Part shown: piece by piece, positions 7,694-15,358 of the stretch
Position numbering within the stretch: the stretch's first letter is position 1
Layout of the letters: each line of letters starts with the position of its first letter
Assembly (NCBI GenBank): GCA_016873215.1
Contig: VGXU01000020.1
Span: 1 to 40,362, forward strand
Source: Planctomycetota bacterium
Lineage (GTDB): Bacteria; Planctomycetota; Phycisphaerae; Sedimentisphaerales; Anaerohalosphaeraceae
DNA: 40,362 nucleotides
Direction: 5' to 3'
Notes under the pieces: model-generated
Told to the model about the DNA's origin: nothing
Seen by the model: the letters and a program-made list of their open reading frames with translations, nothing else
Database searches by the model: none
Program-made: the position numbers and the translations under genes

Positions 7694-8920
7694 ATGATTA
7701 CGATTAATGAGAATTTTCTGAAACTTAAAGCGGGCTATCTGTTTCCCGAAATCGGTCGTCGCGTGGCGGCATTTGCCAAGGCCAATCCCGCAGCGCGGAT
7801 TATTCGCCTCGGTATCGGCGACGTGACCGAGCCGCTGCCTGACGCGGTGATTAAGGCGATGCATGAGGCGGTGGACCAGATGGGCCGCCGGGATACATTT
7901 CACGGCTATGGACCGGAACAGGGCTATGAATTTCTTCGCAAGGTCATTGTCGAAAATGATTATGCCTCACGCGGCGTGAAAATCGACACGGATGAAATTT
8001 TTATCAGCGATGGCGCCAAATGCGATACGGGCAATATCCAGGAAATTTTCGGCCTGGATAACATTATTGCCGTGACCGACCCGGTCTATCCGGTCTATGT
8101 GGATACCAACGTGATGGCCGGCCGTACCGGCGACTGCGATGCTAACAGCCGGTATGCAAAAATCGTGTATTTGCCCTGTACCGCCCAAAATAATTTCGTC
8201 CCCGCGCTGCCGAAGGAAAAGGTGGATATCCTTTACCTCTGCTATCCCAACAATCCCACCGGCGCGGTGGCGACCAAAGAACAACTAAAGGTCTGGGTTG
8301 ATTACGCCAAACAGCACAAATCATTGATTCTGTTTGACGCGGCGTATGAGGCCTATATTCGTGACCCCAAACTGCCGCATACAATTTATGAAATCGACGG
8401 CGCAAAGGATGTGGCGATTGAATTTCGCAGTTATTCCAAGACCGCCGGCTTTACAGGCATTCGCTGTGCGTTTACGGTTGTACCTAAATCATTAAAAGCT
8501 TATACCAAAGACGGCAAGGCAGTGGAAGTGGCCCCGCTCTGGAACCGTCGGCACTGCACAAAGTTCAACGGAGTCAGCTATGTGACGCAGATCGGGACGA
8601 CGGCGGTTTATACGCCTCAGGGCAAGCAGCAGGTTCGCCGCATCATTGATTTATATATGGAGAACGCAGCGTTAATGGTCAAATCGCTGACAGAACTGGG
8701 CTATAAAGTTTATGGCGGCTGCAACGCGCCGTATGTCTGGGTTAAAACGCCGAATAATGTCGGTTCGTGGGAATTTTTTGACCTGTTATTGCAGAAGGCC
8801 AACGTGGTCTGCACGCCCGGCGCAGGCTTCGGCGCCGCCGGCGAAGGCTACTTGCGTCTCAGCGCCTTTAACCAGCCAGAACGGGTCAAAGAAGCGATGG
8901 ACAGAATTGCAAATCTGTAA
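7694..8920 (+). CDS. dapL: LL-diaminopimelate aminotransferase
   Basis: A PLP enzyme that converts tetrahydrodipicolinate directly to LL-diaminopimelate with glutamate, bypassing the DapC/D/E steps; it feeds lysine and peptidoglycan synthesis. The 408-aa length is typical. The N-terminus with FPEIGRRV and [11 protein letters not shown] is a DapL signature. The cofactor region has [17 protein letters not shown] and the Schiff-base lysine in [10 protein letters not shown] (Lys249). The start at ATG 7694 follows purQ closely, so co-transcription is likely. The DapL route occurs in plants, chlamydiae and several bacterial phyla, and fits the inferred planctomycete-like origin. Confidence 0.96.
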   Translation: MITINENFLKLKAGYLFPEIGRRVAAFAKANPAARIIRLGIGDVTEPLPDAVIKAMHEAVDQMGRRDTFHGYGPEQGYEFLRKVIVENDYASRGVKIDTDEIFISDGAKCDTGNIQEIFGLDNIIAVTDPVYPVYVDTNVMAGRTGDCDANSRYAKIVYLPCTAQNNFVPALPKEKVDILYLCYPNNPTGAVATKEQLKVWVDYAKQHKSLILFDAAYEAYIRDPKLPHTIYEIDGAKDVAIEFRSYSKTAGFTGIRCAFTVVPKSLKAYTKDGKAVEVAPLWNRRHCTKFNGVSYVTQIGTTAVYTPQGKQQVRRIIDLYMENAALMVKSLTELGYKVYGGCNAPYVWVKTPNNVGSWEFFDLLLQKANVVCTPGAGFGAAGEGYLRLSAFNQPERVKEAMDRIANL

Positions 8921-9072
8921 ACAGAAAAGTCGAAATCCGAATATCGAAATTCGAAACAAATTCGAATGTATGAAATTCAAATAATCAAAACAAATTATGT
9001 TTTGAACTTTGCTGTTTGTATTTTCGATTTGTTTCGTGCTTCGGATTTCGAGTTTCGGATTTAATAATTTTT
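8921..9072. repeat. Large imperfect inverted repeat built of CGAAATCCGAA-type units
   Basis: Left arm (about 8930-8975) reads AAATCCGAATATCGAAATTC and onward to GAAACAAATTCGAA. The right arm (about 9020-9062), read on the minus strand, gives AAATCCGAAACTCGAAATCC and then GAAGCACGAAACAAATCGAA. The two arms could form a long cruciform or RNA hairpin with an AT-rich centre. It fills the gap between dapL and folK and supplies the folK leader, which has no clear ribosome site. Confidence 0.65.
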
Positions 9073-10179
9073 ATGTCGAATCAAACAATTGCTTATATAG
9101 GCCTTGGGTCCAATCAGGACGACCGAAATGGGATTATCCAATCGGCCCTGGAGGCGATGTCGCGGACGGATGGCGTGCGGCTCCTGCGCACCAGCCATAT
9201 CATTGAAACCGAAGCTTTGTCGCCGTATCCGCAGCCGAAATATCTGAATGCCGTGGCGGAAGTGGAAACAATGCTGCCGCCAACGGAGTTTTTATCGCGA
9301 TTACAGCGCATCGAAAATCAATTGGGACGGGTGCGGACGAAAAAATGGGGGCCGCGCACCATCGACCTTGATTTACTGTTGTACGGTGACAGCATTATCG
9401 AGCAGCCGACCTTGTCTGTACCGCACAAACAGCTCCATCTGCGGAGTTTCGTTCTGTCGGGTCTGTGTGAACTTTGTCCGGATAGTTTACATCCTTTGCT
9501 GAAGGTGAGTTTTTCCGAACTGTACGGACGATTGAATGGCTGCAATTTCGGAATTGACGATGCAATGTCGATGTTGATTTCAATTGCCGGGCCTATCGGC
9601 GTCGGTAAAACCACACTGACCAGCGGCCTGTTAAAATACCTTTCGGCCGAGGGTATTTTTGAGGACTATGACAAAAACCCCTACCTGGCGGATGTTTATG
9701 CTGGGCAAAAGGAACTGGCTCTCGATTCGGAATTGTATTTTCTTTCCAGCAGCGTCCGCCAGTTGTCGCGCGAAACACTTAGGCCCGACCGGGTCTATCT
9801 GAGCGATTATGTCTTTGACAAGGCCCTGATGTACGCCCAAAACTGGCTGGAGCTGGATGCTCTGCGGGAATATGAAAAAATATTCGCGGAACAAAGGAAA
9901 AAAGTCGTTTCGCCCGTGCTGATCGTCTGTATCGATGACACGACACAGCATTGCTTAGAGCGGATTCATCAGCGAAACCGCAGATACGAACAAGGCATCC
10001 AATCGGGGTTTCTCAAACACCAGCAGGACTGGTATAATAGGCTCTACGCAGACTGGAAAGTCTGTCCGGTGATTCGAATCCCGGCTGCGGCGTGCCTGAC
10101 GGATGAGCAGGTACAAAAACTCGCGGCCCAAATTCGTTATTATCTGCCGGAGGCGGAAAAAATACGATGCAGTTGTTGA
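9073..10179 (+). CDS. folK: Bifunctional HPPK (FolK) - deoxynucleoside kinase fusion
   Basis: Residues 1 to about 160 are 6-hydroxymethyl-7,8-dihydropterin pyrophosphokinase of folate synthesis. It has AYIGLGSNQ (7-15) and the signature KWGPRTIDLDLLLYG (91-105) with the metal-binding Asp residues. Residues about 166-368 are a deoxynucleoside kinase-like domain with P-loop GPIGVGKTT (173-181), the DRVYLSDYVFDK stretch in place of the DRS motif, and an Arg-rich lid RNRRYEQ. The second half would phosphorylate a deoxynucleoside; its substrate is unknown. The frame is open to 9016, but ATG 9073 gives the standard FolK N-terminus. The end overlaps panC by 13 bp. Confidence 0.9.
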   Translation: MSNQTIAYIGLGSNQDDRNGIIQSALEAMSRTDGVRLLRTSHIIETEALSPYPQPKYLNAVAEVETMLPPTEFLSRLQRIENQLGRVRTKKWGPRTIDLDLLLYGDSIIEQPTLSVPHKQLHLRSFVLSGLCELCPDSLHPLLKVSFSELYGRLNGCNFGIDDAMSMLISIAGPIGVGKTTLTSGLLKYLSAEGIFEDYDKNPYLADVYAGQKELALDSELYFLSSSVRQLSRETLRPDRVYLSDYVFDKALMYAQNWLELDALREYEKIFAEQRKKVVSPVLIVCIDDTTQHCLERIHQRNRRYEQGIQSGFLKHQQDWYNRLYADWKVCPVIRIPAAACLTDEQVQKLAAQIRYYLPEAEKIRCSC

Positions 10180-11030
10180 AAACCATAAAAGAAGTACGGG
10201 ATGCTGTCGCTGCGGCTCGCAGGCAGGGCAAGATCATCGGTCTTGTGCCGACGATGGGGGCCTTGCACGCCGGCCACGGCTCGCTGATTCAAAAAGCCCG
10301 TGCCGATTGTAGCTTTGTGGTAGTCAGTATCTTTGTCAACCCGACGCAGTTTGGCCCGACCGAAGATTTCAACAAGTACCCGCGAACGCTCGATACGGAT
10401 ACCCGACTATGCGAATCGCTAGGGGTCGATTGTATTTTTGCTCCCTTGGCCGAGGAAATGTATCCGCAAAGGAATTTAACCTGGGTGGATGTGGAACAAA
10501 TGACGAAAGGGCTTTGCGGTGCGTCCCGGCCAGGACATTTTCAGGGCGTGGCTACGGTTTGCGCGAAGTTGTTTCATATTGTGCAGCCGGATAGGGTTTA
10601 TTTCGGGCAGAAAGACGCCCAGCAGGCCGCAGTGATTTGCCGGATGGTTACGGACCTGAATTTTCCGATGGAAATTATTGTCTGTCCGACGGTGCGTGAG
10701 CGGGATGGGCTGGCGATGAGCAGCCGGAATCGCTATTTATCGTCCGAACAGCGTAAACAAGCCGTTTGTCTGTATCAGGCGCTGTGCGGCTGCAGAAAGA
10801 TGGTTGAACAAGGGATAATTTCAACGAGCCAATTAATTGCGCAAATAAATCAGGTGATTACGACAGCCGGTGTGCAGGTGGAATATATCAGCATCGTGGA
10901 TGCCCAAACGCTCCAGCCGATGACGTCGCTGACGGCCGATGCCCTCGTCGCACTGGCCTGCCGGGTGGGGACGACCCGGCTGATTGACAATATGCTTATT
11001 TTCTTGAATCCGCCGCGGTTTCAGATATAA
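10167..11030 (+). CDS. panC: Pantothenate synthetase
   Basis: Joins pantoate and beta-alanine using ATP, the last step of pantothenate synthesis. The 287-aa protein has the expected length and motifs: PTMGALHAGH (28-37, the HIGH-type nucleotide site), VSIFVNPTQFGP, YFGQKDAQQAAV and MSSRNRYLS. GGAGG lies about 13 nt before ATG 10167, inside the folK reading frame, so the two genes are translationally linked. panD, which supplies beta-alanine, follows after 41 bp. Confidence 0.96.
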   Translation: MQLLKTIKEVRDAVAAARRQGKIIGLVPTMGALHAGHGSLIQKARADCSFVVVSIFVNPTQFGPTEDFNKYPRTLDTDTRLCESLGVDCIFAPLAEEMYPQRNLTWVDVEQMTKGLCGASRPGHFQGVATVCAKLFHIVQPDRVYFGQKDAQQAAVICRMVTDLNFPMEIIVCPTVRERDGLAMSSRNRYLSSEQRKQAVCLYQALCGCRKMVEQGIISTSQLIAQINQVITTAGVQVEYISIVDAQTLQPMTSLTADALVALACRVGTTRLIDNMLIFLNPPRFQI

Positions 11031-11071
11031 TCAATTGATAACCAACAATTTAAAGTTTGCAGAGAAAAACA

Positions 11072-11428
11072 ATGTTTTTGAAGGCGTTAAAAGGGAAGAT
11101 TCATCGCGGCCGGGTGACCCAGACGAAAGTCGATTACCCCGGCTCGATTGCGATTGATTCGGATATGCTCAAAGCCGCCGGGATTAATGTGTATGAAGAA
11201 GTACTGGTGGCCAATGTCTCCAACGGGCAGCGGGTGGAAACGTATGTTGTTCCCGCGCCCCCCGGCAGCCGGGACATTATCATCCTCGGCGCTGCGGCCA
11301 GACGTTTCGAGCCGGGCGATATCGTCATCATTATAAATTTCGGCTATTACAGCCCTGAGGAACTCAAGACGCATAAGCCCAAGGTGCTGATGTGCGACGA
11401 AAATAATCGCTATCAAATGCTGGAATAA
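11072..11428 (+). CDS. panD: Aspartate 1-decarboxylase precursor
   Basis: A pyruvoyl enzyme that makes beta-alanine from aspartate for pantothenate. The 118-aa product carries the self-cleavage site YPGS with Gly24-Ser25, the same position as in Escherichia coli. Cleavage there yields the pyruvoyl group. The C-terminal part around residues 78-95 matches the family. A TTG 15 bp upstream is in frame, but ATG 11072 places Ser25 correctly and is preferred. It sits directly downstream of panC, its pathway partner, and 4 bp before lgt. Confidence 0.95.
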   Translation: MFLKALKGKIHRGRVTQTKVDYPGSIAIDSDMLKAAGINVYEEVLVANVSNGQRVETYVVPAPPGSRDIIILGAAARRFEPGDIVIIINFGYYSPEELKTHKPKVLMCDENNRYQMLE

Positions 11429-11432
11429 ATTT

Positions 11433-12416
11433 ATGCATCCAGAACTGTTTGAGATTCCCTTTATCCACCTGACCGTCAAAAGCTACGGCATGATGATGGT
11501 CGTCGGGTTTTTAGCCGCGGTATTTGTGATGGGGCGGATAGCCAAGCAGTCCGGCTGCAAACCGGAGCAAGTCACCAATGCGGCTTTGTATTCGCTGCTG
11601 GTGGGCATTCTGGGGGCGCGGATGTTTTATGTGTTTCATCATCGCCGCCAGTTCATAGACAATTTCTTTTCCGTCTTTGCCGTCTGGCAGGGGGGGCTGG
11701 AGTTTCTGGGCGGCGTAGTTCTGGTCATCGTTTTTTTAGTGCTTTATCTGAGGCATAAAAGACAGCCGACGTGGGAGTATATGGATATTCTGGCCATTGG
11801 TTTAATGATTGGCCTTGGATTTGGCCGAATCGGCTGTCTCCTCAACGGCTGCTGTCACGGCAAAGTCACCGACTCAGCCGTCGGCGTTCGATTTCCTTAC
11901 GATTCATTTGCCTATAACAGTCAGGTGCGACCGGATTTGGCCCGCCATCGCACAGAACCCTATTTGAAAATTGACGATGGTTTCTTCGGTTACCTGTCCG
12001 CGGATGGAAGCTGGATTCCCGCCGCGGAAAATAAATACGATGCAGCCCTGAAGCCGTTTGATAAACTGACGGATACGCAAAAACAGCTTGTGACCACAGG
12101 CCCATATCGCTGTTTGAAGGTTCTGCCAACGCAGATTATATCCAGCGTCAGCGCGTTTTTGCTGGCCGTCGCGGCATATCTGTTTTGGCGAAAGTATGCC
12201 AGTCATCGCCCCGGCCTGATTGTGGCGACGCTGCTTTGGGCTTACGGTGTAATGCGATTTCTGATTGAATATCTGCGTGACGACAATCCGTTTGAATACG
12301 CATGGTGGGCGATTTACAGGGGCGGGACTATTTCGCAGAATATCTGTTTGTATCTGATTATTCTGGGCGTCCTGTTGACTATTTTTATTTTCAGGAAACC
12401 TGCAAAAAGGGATTGA
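11433..12416 (+). CDS. lgt: Prolipoprotein diacylglyceryl transferase
   Basis: An inner-membrane enzyme that transfers diacylglycerol from phosphatidylglycerol to the lipobox cysteine of prolipoproteins. The 327-aa protein has several membrane helices and the Lgt signature GRIGCLLNGCCHG near residues 131-143. It is longer than the ~290-aa E. coli form because of a soluble insert of about 55 residues (roughly 160-215) between helices. Its substrates in this window would include the lipoproteins at 24322, 27475 and 29339. It starts 4 bp after panD and ends before a strong terminator, closing the biosynthetic run. Confidence 0.94.
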   Translation: MHPELFEIPFIHLTVKSYGMMMVVGFLAAVFVMGRIAKQSGCKPEQVTNAALYSLLVGILGARMFYVFHHRRQFIDNFFSVFAVWQGGLEFLGGVVLVIVFLVLYLRHKRQPTWEYMDILAIGLMIGLGFGRIGCLLNGCCHGKVTDSAVGVRFPYDSFAYNSQVRPDLARHRTEPYLKIDDGFFGYLSADGSWIPAAENKYDAALKPFDKLTDTQKQLVTTGPYRCLKVLPTQIISSVSAFLLAVAAYLFWRKYASHRPGLIVATLLWAYGVMRFLIEYLRDDNPFEYAWWAIYRGGTISQNICLYLIILGVLLTIFIFRKPAKRD

Positions 12417-12442
12417 TGTTTTTGCGACTTCCGAAAAACAAA

Positions 12443-12478
12443 AAAACGCCCGGAGATGTTCCGGGCGTTTTGATTTTT
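12443..12478. terminator. Bidirectional intrinsic terminator between lgt and rplU
   Basis: AAAACGCCCGG (12443-12453) pairs perfectly with CCGGGCGTTTT (12461-12471) around a 7-nt loop. T-rich tails lie on both sides (TTTTGATTTTT rightward; the A run 12435-12446 read leftward). It serves the convergent lgt and rplU genes. Confidence 0.9.
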
Positions 12479-12500
12479 AAGTCGAAGTTTTTTTATCTGC

Positions 12501-12830
12501 TTAAGCTTCGATGCTGTCGATAGTGATTTGCAGGTATTTCTGCCGATGGCCGATTTTCTTGCCGCTGTTTTTACGCCGGCGAAACGTCTGCGGATACAGT
12601 TTAGGGCCGCTGACCACGGAATCCGCCGCGGAAACCTTAAAGCTGGCAATCACCTTGGCGCCGTCTAAGTAGGGCGTGCCAACCTTGATACTCTGGCCGT
12701 CGCTGACGAACAAAACCTTGTTCAATTCAATCGTCTTGGCGTCGGGTGCGACCTCGGTCAACTCGATATTGATTACGTCTCCCTCGGAGACCTTAAACTG
12801 CTTGCCGCCTTGTTCTATAACTGCGTACAT
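12501..12830 (-). CDS. rplU: 50S ribosomal protein bL21
   Basis: A 23S rRNA-binding protein of the large ribosomal subunit. The 109-aa product begins MYAVIEQGGKQFKV, the bL21 hallmark, and contains the basic stretch FRRRKNSGKKIGHRQ near residues 82-96. An ATG 33 bp further upstream is in frame, but AGGAG six bases before ATG 12830 fixes the start. It has its own promoter and ends at a terminator. bL27 (rpmA), its usual downstream partner, is not here. Confidence 0.97.
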   Translation of the reverse strand: MYAVIEQGGKQFKVSEGDVINIELTEVAPDAKTIELNKVLFVSDGQSIKVGTPYLDGAKVIASFKVSAADSVVSGPKLYPQTFRRRKNSGKKIGHRQKYLQITIDSIEA

Positions 12831-12887
12831 CAAAAACTCCTGAGATTTATTTTGCCATTGCATTCAATTCGACTATAAAGATTCGCT

Positions 12888-12915
12888 ATTGTAGTAGTTA
12901 AAGTGGCTTTGTAAA
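12888..12915 (-). promoter_or_regulatory. Promoter of rplU
   Basis: On the minus strand TTTACA (12915-12910) and TACAAT (12893-12888) are separated by 16 bp. They lie about 58 bp before the rplU start codon. Each box differs from consensus at one position. Confidence 0.65.
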
Positions 12916-13066
12916 GAAAAATTTTGGAGCCGGCGTAAAATTTCAGCAAAACGTTCCATTTTGCTTATTTTTTTGGATTTTGCCCTGTTTTGACGAAATA
13001 CTCTTATGTCATTTGGCAGGAATAAGGACTTGTTGTGTCTGTATTTTTAGGAGAATACCCGAAATT

Positions 13067-13909
13067 ATGGAAATGGCGATTGTCAACGACGATATGATTC
13101 CGATGGCCCAACTGGCCCCGGTTTATCAGGACCGCGGGATTTTTTTTGGCGATGGCGTTTATGAAGTGCTTCGCAGCTATGGCGGGCGGATTTTTGCCCT
13201 CGATGAGCATCTGGAGCGGTTTAGCCGGAGCCTGAAGGAAATCTGGATTGAAGGCGTGGATGTTCAGGAGATTCGGCGTAAAGTCGTCGCCGCGTTTGAA
13301 AAGGCCGGGTTCGACAACGCTCGGTGTTATTTTCACGTCACCCGCGGCTCGGAGCCTCGCAATCATCTCCCGGCCAAAGGCCTCAAGCCCAATTTCTTCC
13401 TGACGGTCAATCCGCTCAAGAGCCATCCTGAAGAAAAAGAGCATGGCATCAAAGTCTGCACGCATCCTGACCTGCGGTGGAAGCGGTGCGATATCAAATC
13501 GTTGAATCTGCTGCCCAACGTGATGGCCAAAATGGTCGCCGAAAAAAAGGGCTGTTATGAGGCGATTCTGGTCAATGACGCCGGCAATATCACCGAAGGT
13601 TCGGGCAGTGCGTTTTTCGCCGTCGATGCCAAACGCAAGACGCTGATTACGCATCCGCTCGGGTCGGAGATTCTGCCGTCGATTACGCGGTCGATGGTGG
13701 TCAAAATCGCCAAAAACTGCGGACTGTCCATCGTGGAAGAAAATCTGACGCCTGCGCAGGCTGTGGCTTGTGAAGAATTGGTTATGGCCGTGACGACCAA
13801 AGACATCGTACCTATCGTTGAATTTGACGGCCAGACCATCGGTTCTGGCAAATGCGGCAAACATACCAAAGCCCTGATTGACGAATTCGCCAAACTGGCC
13901 CGCGGCTGA
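13067..13909 (+). CDS. dat: D-amino acid aminotransferase (class IV PLP aminotransferase)
   Basis: Interconverts D-alanine and D-glutamate with their keto acids; D-glutamate is a peptidoglycan precursor. The 280-aa protein has the fold-type IV pattern. It starts with a short strand, then YQDRGIFFGDGVYEVLR (20-36), the PLP lysine in RCDIKSLNLLPN (Lys144, matching Lys145 of Bacillus D-AAT), GCYEAILV and NITEGSGSAFF. The stretch around the lysine is very close to that of bacillary D-AAT, which argues against IlvE or PabC. The frame is open to 12980. ATG 13067 follows AGGAG by 13 nt, and ATG 13073 is an alternative. Ends before a hairpin terminator. Confidence 0.83.
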   Translation: MEMAIVNDDMIPMAQLAPVYQDRGIFFGDGVYEVLRSYGGRIFALDEHLERFSRSLKEIWIEGVDVQEIRRKVVAAFEKAGFDNARCYFHVTRGSEPRNHLPAKGLKPNFFLTVNPLKSHPEEKEHGIKVCTHPDLRWKRCDIKSLNLLPNVMAKMVAEKKGCYEAILVNDAGNITEGSGSAFFAVDAKRKTLITHPLGSEILPSITRSMVVKIAKNCGLSIVEENLTPAQAVACEELVMAVTTKDIVPIVEFDGQTIGSGKCGKHTKALIDEFAKLARG

Positions 13910-13932
13910 TTTGTTTTATGGACAGAGAATAA

Positions 13933-13965
13933 AAAAAGGCGGGTGATGATGGCCGCCTTTTTGAG
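13933..13965. terminator. Intrinsic terminator after the D-amino acid aminotransferase gene
   Basis: AAAAGGCGG pairs with CCGCCTTTT around a loop of about 10 nt (13934-13961). A T run follows on the plus strand and a longer one on the minus strand, so it can work in both directions. Confidence 0.75.
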
Positions 13966-13980
13966 TTTTGTCGAAAACCG

Positions 13981-14091
13981 TTATTTGCGGACACTAAAGC
14001 CGACGTCTAGGAAAAGACCGGCGGCAACGTCATACAGAATCCCTGCAGGCCAACCCTGCCAAAAATCCGCGCTGGCGGAATCCGCTTGTCT
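13981..14091 (-). pseudogene. Possible C-terminal fragment of an unrecognised protein
   Basis: On the minus strand a frame of about 36 codons without a start codon reads through SADFWQGWPAGILYD and AAGLFLDVGFSVRK, then stops at 13981, just before the bidirectional terminator. The aromatic/Gly-rich ending looks like a real protein C-terminus more than random sequence. There is no room for a full gene, because a stop lies directly upstream at 14092. It may be a gene remnant; the family is not recognised. Confidence 0.25.
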
Positions 14092-14099
14092 TTATTTCC

Positions 14100-14129
14100 T
14101 TGACAATTCATGCGTTTTTTTTCTAATTT
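14100..14129 (+). promoter_or_regulatory. Candidate promoter of the anmK-murQ operon
   Basis: A perfect TTGACA (14100-14105) is followed 18 bp later by TAATTT (14124-14129). This lies about 45 bp before the chosen anmK start. The T-rich spacer is typical of strong promoters. Confidence 0.5.
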
Positions 14130-14173
14130 CACGAAATGAAGCGTAAAAGGATTTGCGAAACGGAAATTTGAAT

Positions 14174-15358
14174 ATGGCGAGACATGGAACCATACTCGAT
14201 TTATCGGCGAAAAAGCGTCTTCGCGTGGCTGGGCTTATGTCCGGTACCAGCGCCGACGGAGTCGATGTCGCCATAGTTGATATCGACAACCGCTCGACCC
14301 GGCTGGCTGCTTTTGCGATGTACCCCTATTCAGCGACAATCCGCAAGGCGATTTTCAGCTTATTTGACCCAGCGACTTCCACGGTTGACGAAATCTGTCA
14401 TTATAATTTTGTTCTGGGGGATATTTTCGCGGACGCTGTAATCAAACTTTGCGACTCTTCCGGAATTTCACTGAAAACGATTGATTTAATCGGCTCTCAC
14501 GGCCAGACCATTTACCACAATCCATCGAGCGGGCGCTATGCAAAGCGTCTGGTTCGTTCAACGCTCCAGATTGGCGAGCCGGCGGTCATCGCACAACGGA
14601 CGGGCATCACCACCGTCGCGGACTTTCGACCCGCCGATATGGCGGTGGGGGGGCAGGGCGCTCCGCTGGTTCCGTTTGCGGATTATATTCTGTTTGCGGA
14701 CAAGCGTATCACTCGCGCGGTTCAGAATATCGGCGGCATTGCAAACGTGACGTATCTGCCCGCCTCGTCGTCGCCGGACAAAATTATTGCCTTTGATACG
14801 GGGCCAGGCAATATGATTATCGATGGTCTTATCAATCTTATCTCTGGCGGCAAAAAACGTTACGACCGCAATGGAGCATTTGCCGCCAAAGGGACTGTGA
14901 GCCGGGTGATGCTGAGCAAAATGCTCAATCATCCATATTTTAACCGTCGGCCTCCCAAGACGACCGGCCGGGAGGAATTCGGTCTCCGGTACAGCCGTGA
15001 TATTTACAAATATGCTGTCACCCATCACGTTTGCAATGAAGATATCGTGGCGACGGCAACAGACTTTACCGCAGTGACAATCGCCGATGCTTACCGCCGG
15101 TTTCTGCCGAAGATGCCGGAGCAAGTTATCCTCTGCGGGGGCGGAGCGAAAAATAAAACATTGATAAAGATGCTGCGTGAACGGCTTGACAAAACTGAAA
15201 TTCTTACCACCGGCGATTTTGGCATTGACCCTGATGCAAAAGAAGCCGTTTCTTTTGCGATATTGGCATGGGCAGCGGTCAAAGGCGTCCCCGGCAGCGT
15301 ACCTGCCGCAACGGGTGGTCAAAGGCCGGTCATTTTAGGAAAGATAGTTCAGGTATAA
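14174..15358 (+). CDS. anmK: Anhydro-N-acetylmuramic acid kinase
   Basis: Hydrolyses the 1,6-anhydro ring of anhydroMurNAc and phosphorylates it to MurNAc-6-phosphate in peptidoglycan recycling. The 394-aa product has the family start GLMSGTSADGVDVA (20-33), then GSHGQTI, QIGEPAVIA, ADFRPADMA, QNIGGIANVTYL, FDTGPGNM and CGGGAKN, all characteristic. It is about 25 aa longer than the E. coli enzyme, mostly at the ends. An in-frame TTG at 14153 follows AAAAGG closely and is an alternative start. The stop overlaps the murQ start as TAATG, so the two are translationally coupled. Confidence 0.95.
   Translation: MARHGTILDLSAKKRLRVAGLMSGTSADGVDVAIVDIDNRSTRLAAFAMYPYSATIRKAIFSLFDPATSTVDEICHYNFVLGDIFADAVIKLCDSSGISLKTIDLIGSHGQTIYHNPSSGRYAKRLVRSTLQIGEPAVIAQRTGITTVADFRPADMAVGGQGAPLVPFADYILFADKRITRAVQNIGGIANVTYLPASSSPDKIIAFDTGPGNMIIDGLINLISGGKKRYDRNGAFAAKGTVSRVMLSKMLNHPYFNRRPPKTTGREEFGLRYSRDIYKYAVTHHVCNEDIVATATDFTAVTIADAYRRFLPKMPEQVILCGGGAKNKTLIKMLRERLDKTEILTTGDFGIDPDAKEAVSFAILAWAAVKGVPGSVPAATGGQRPVILGKIVQV

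Noticed and set aside
8921-9072. CRISPR array reading of the CGAAATCCGAA repeats
   Set aside because: Repeats are short, degenerate, unevenly spaced and arranged as an inverted pair, with no uniform spacers and no cas genes nearby.
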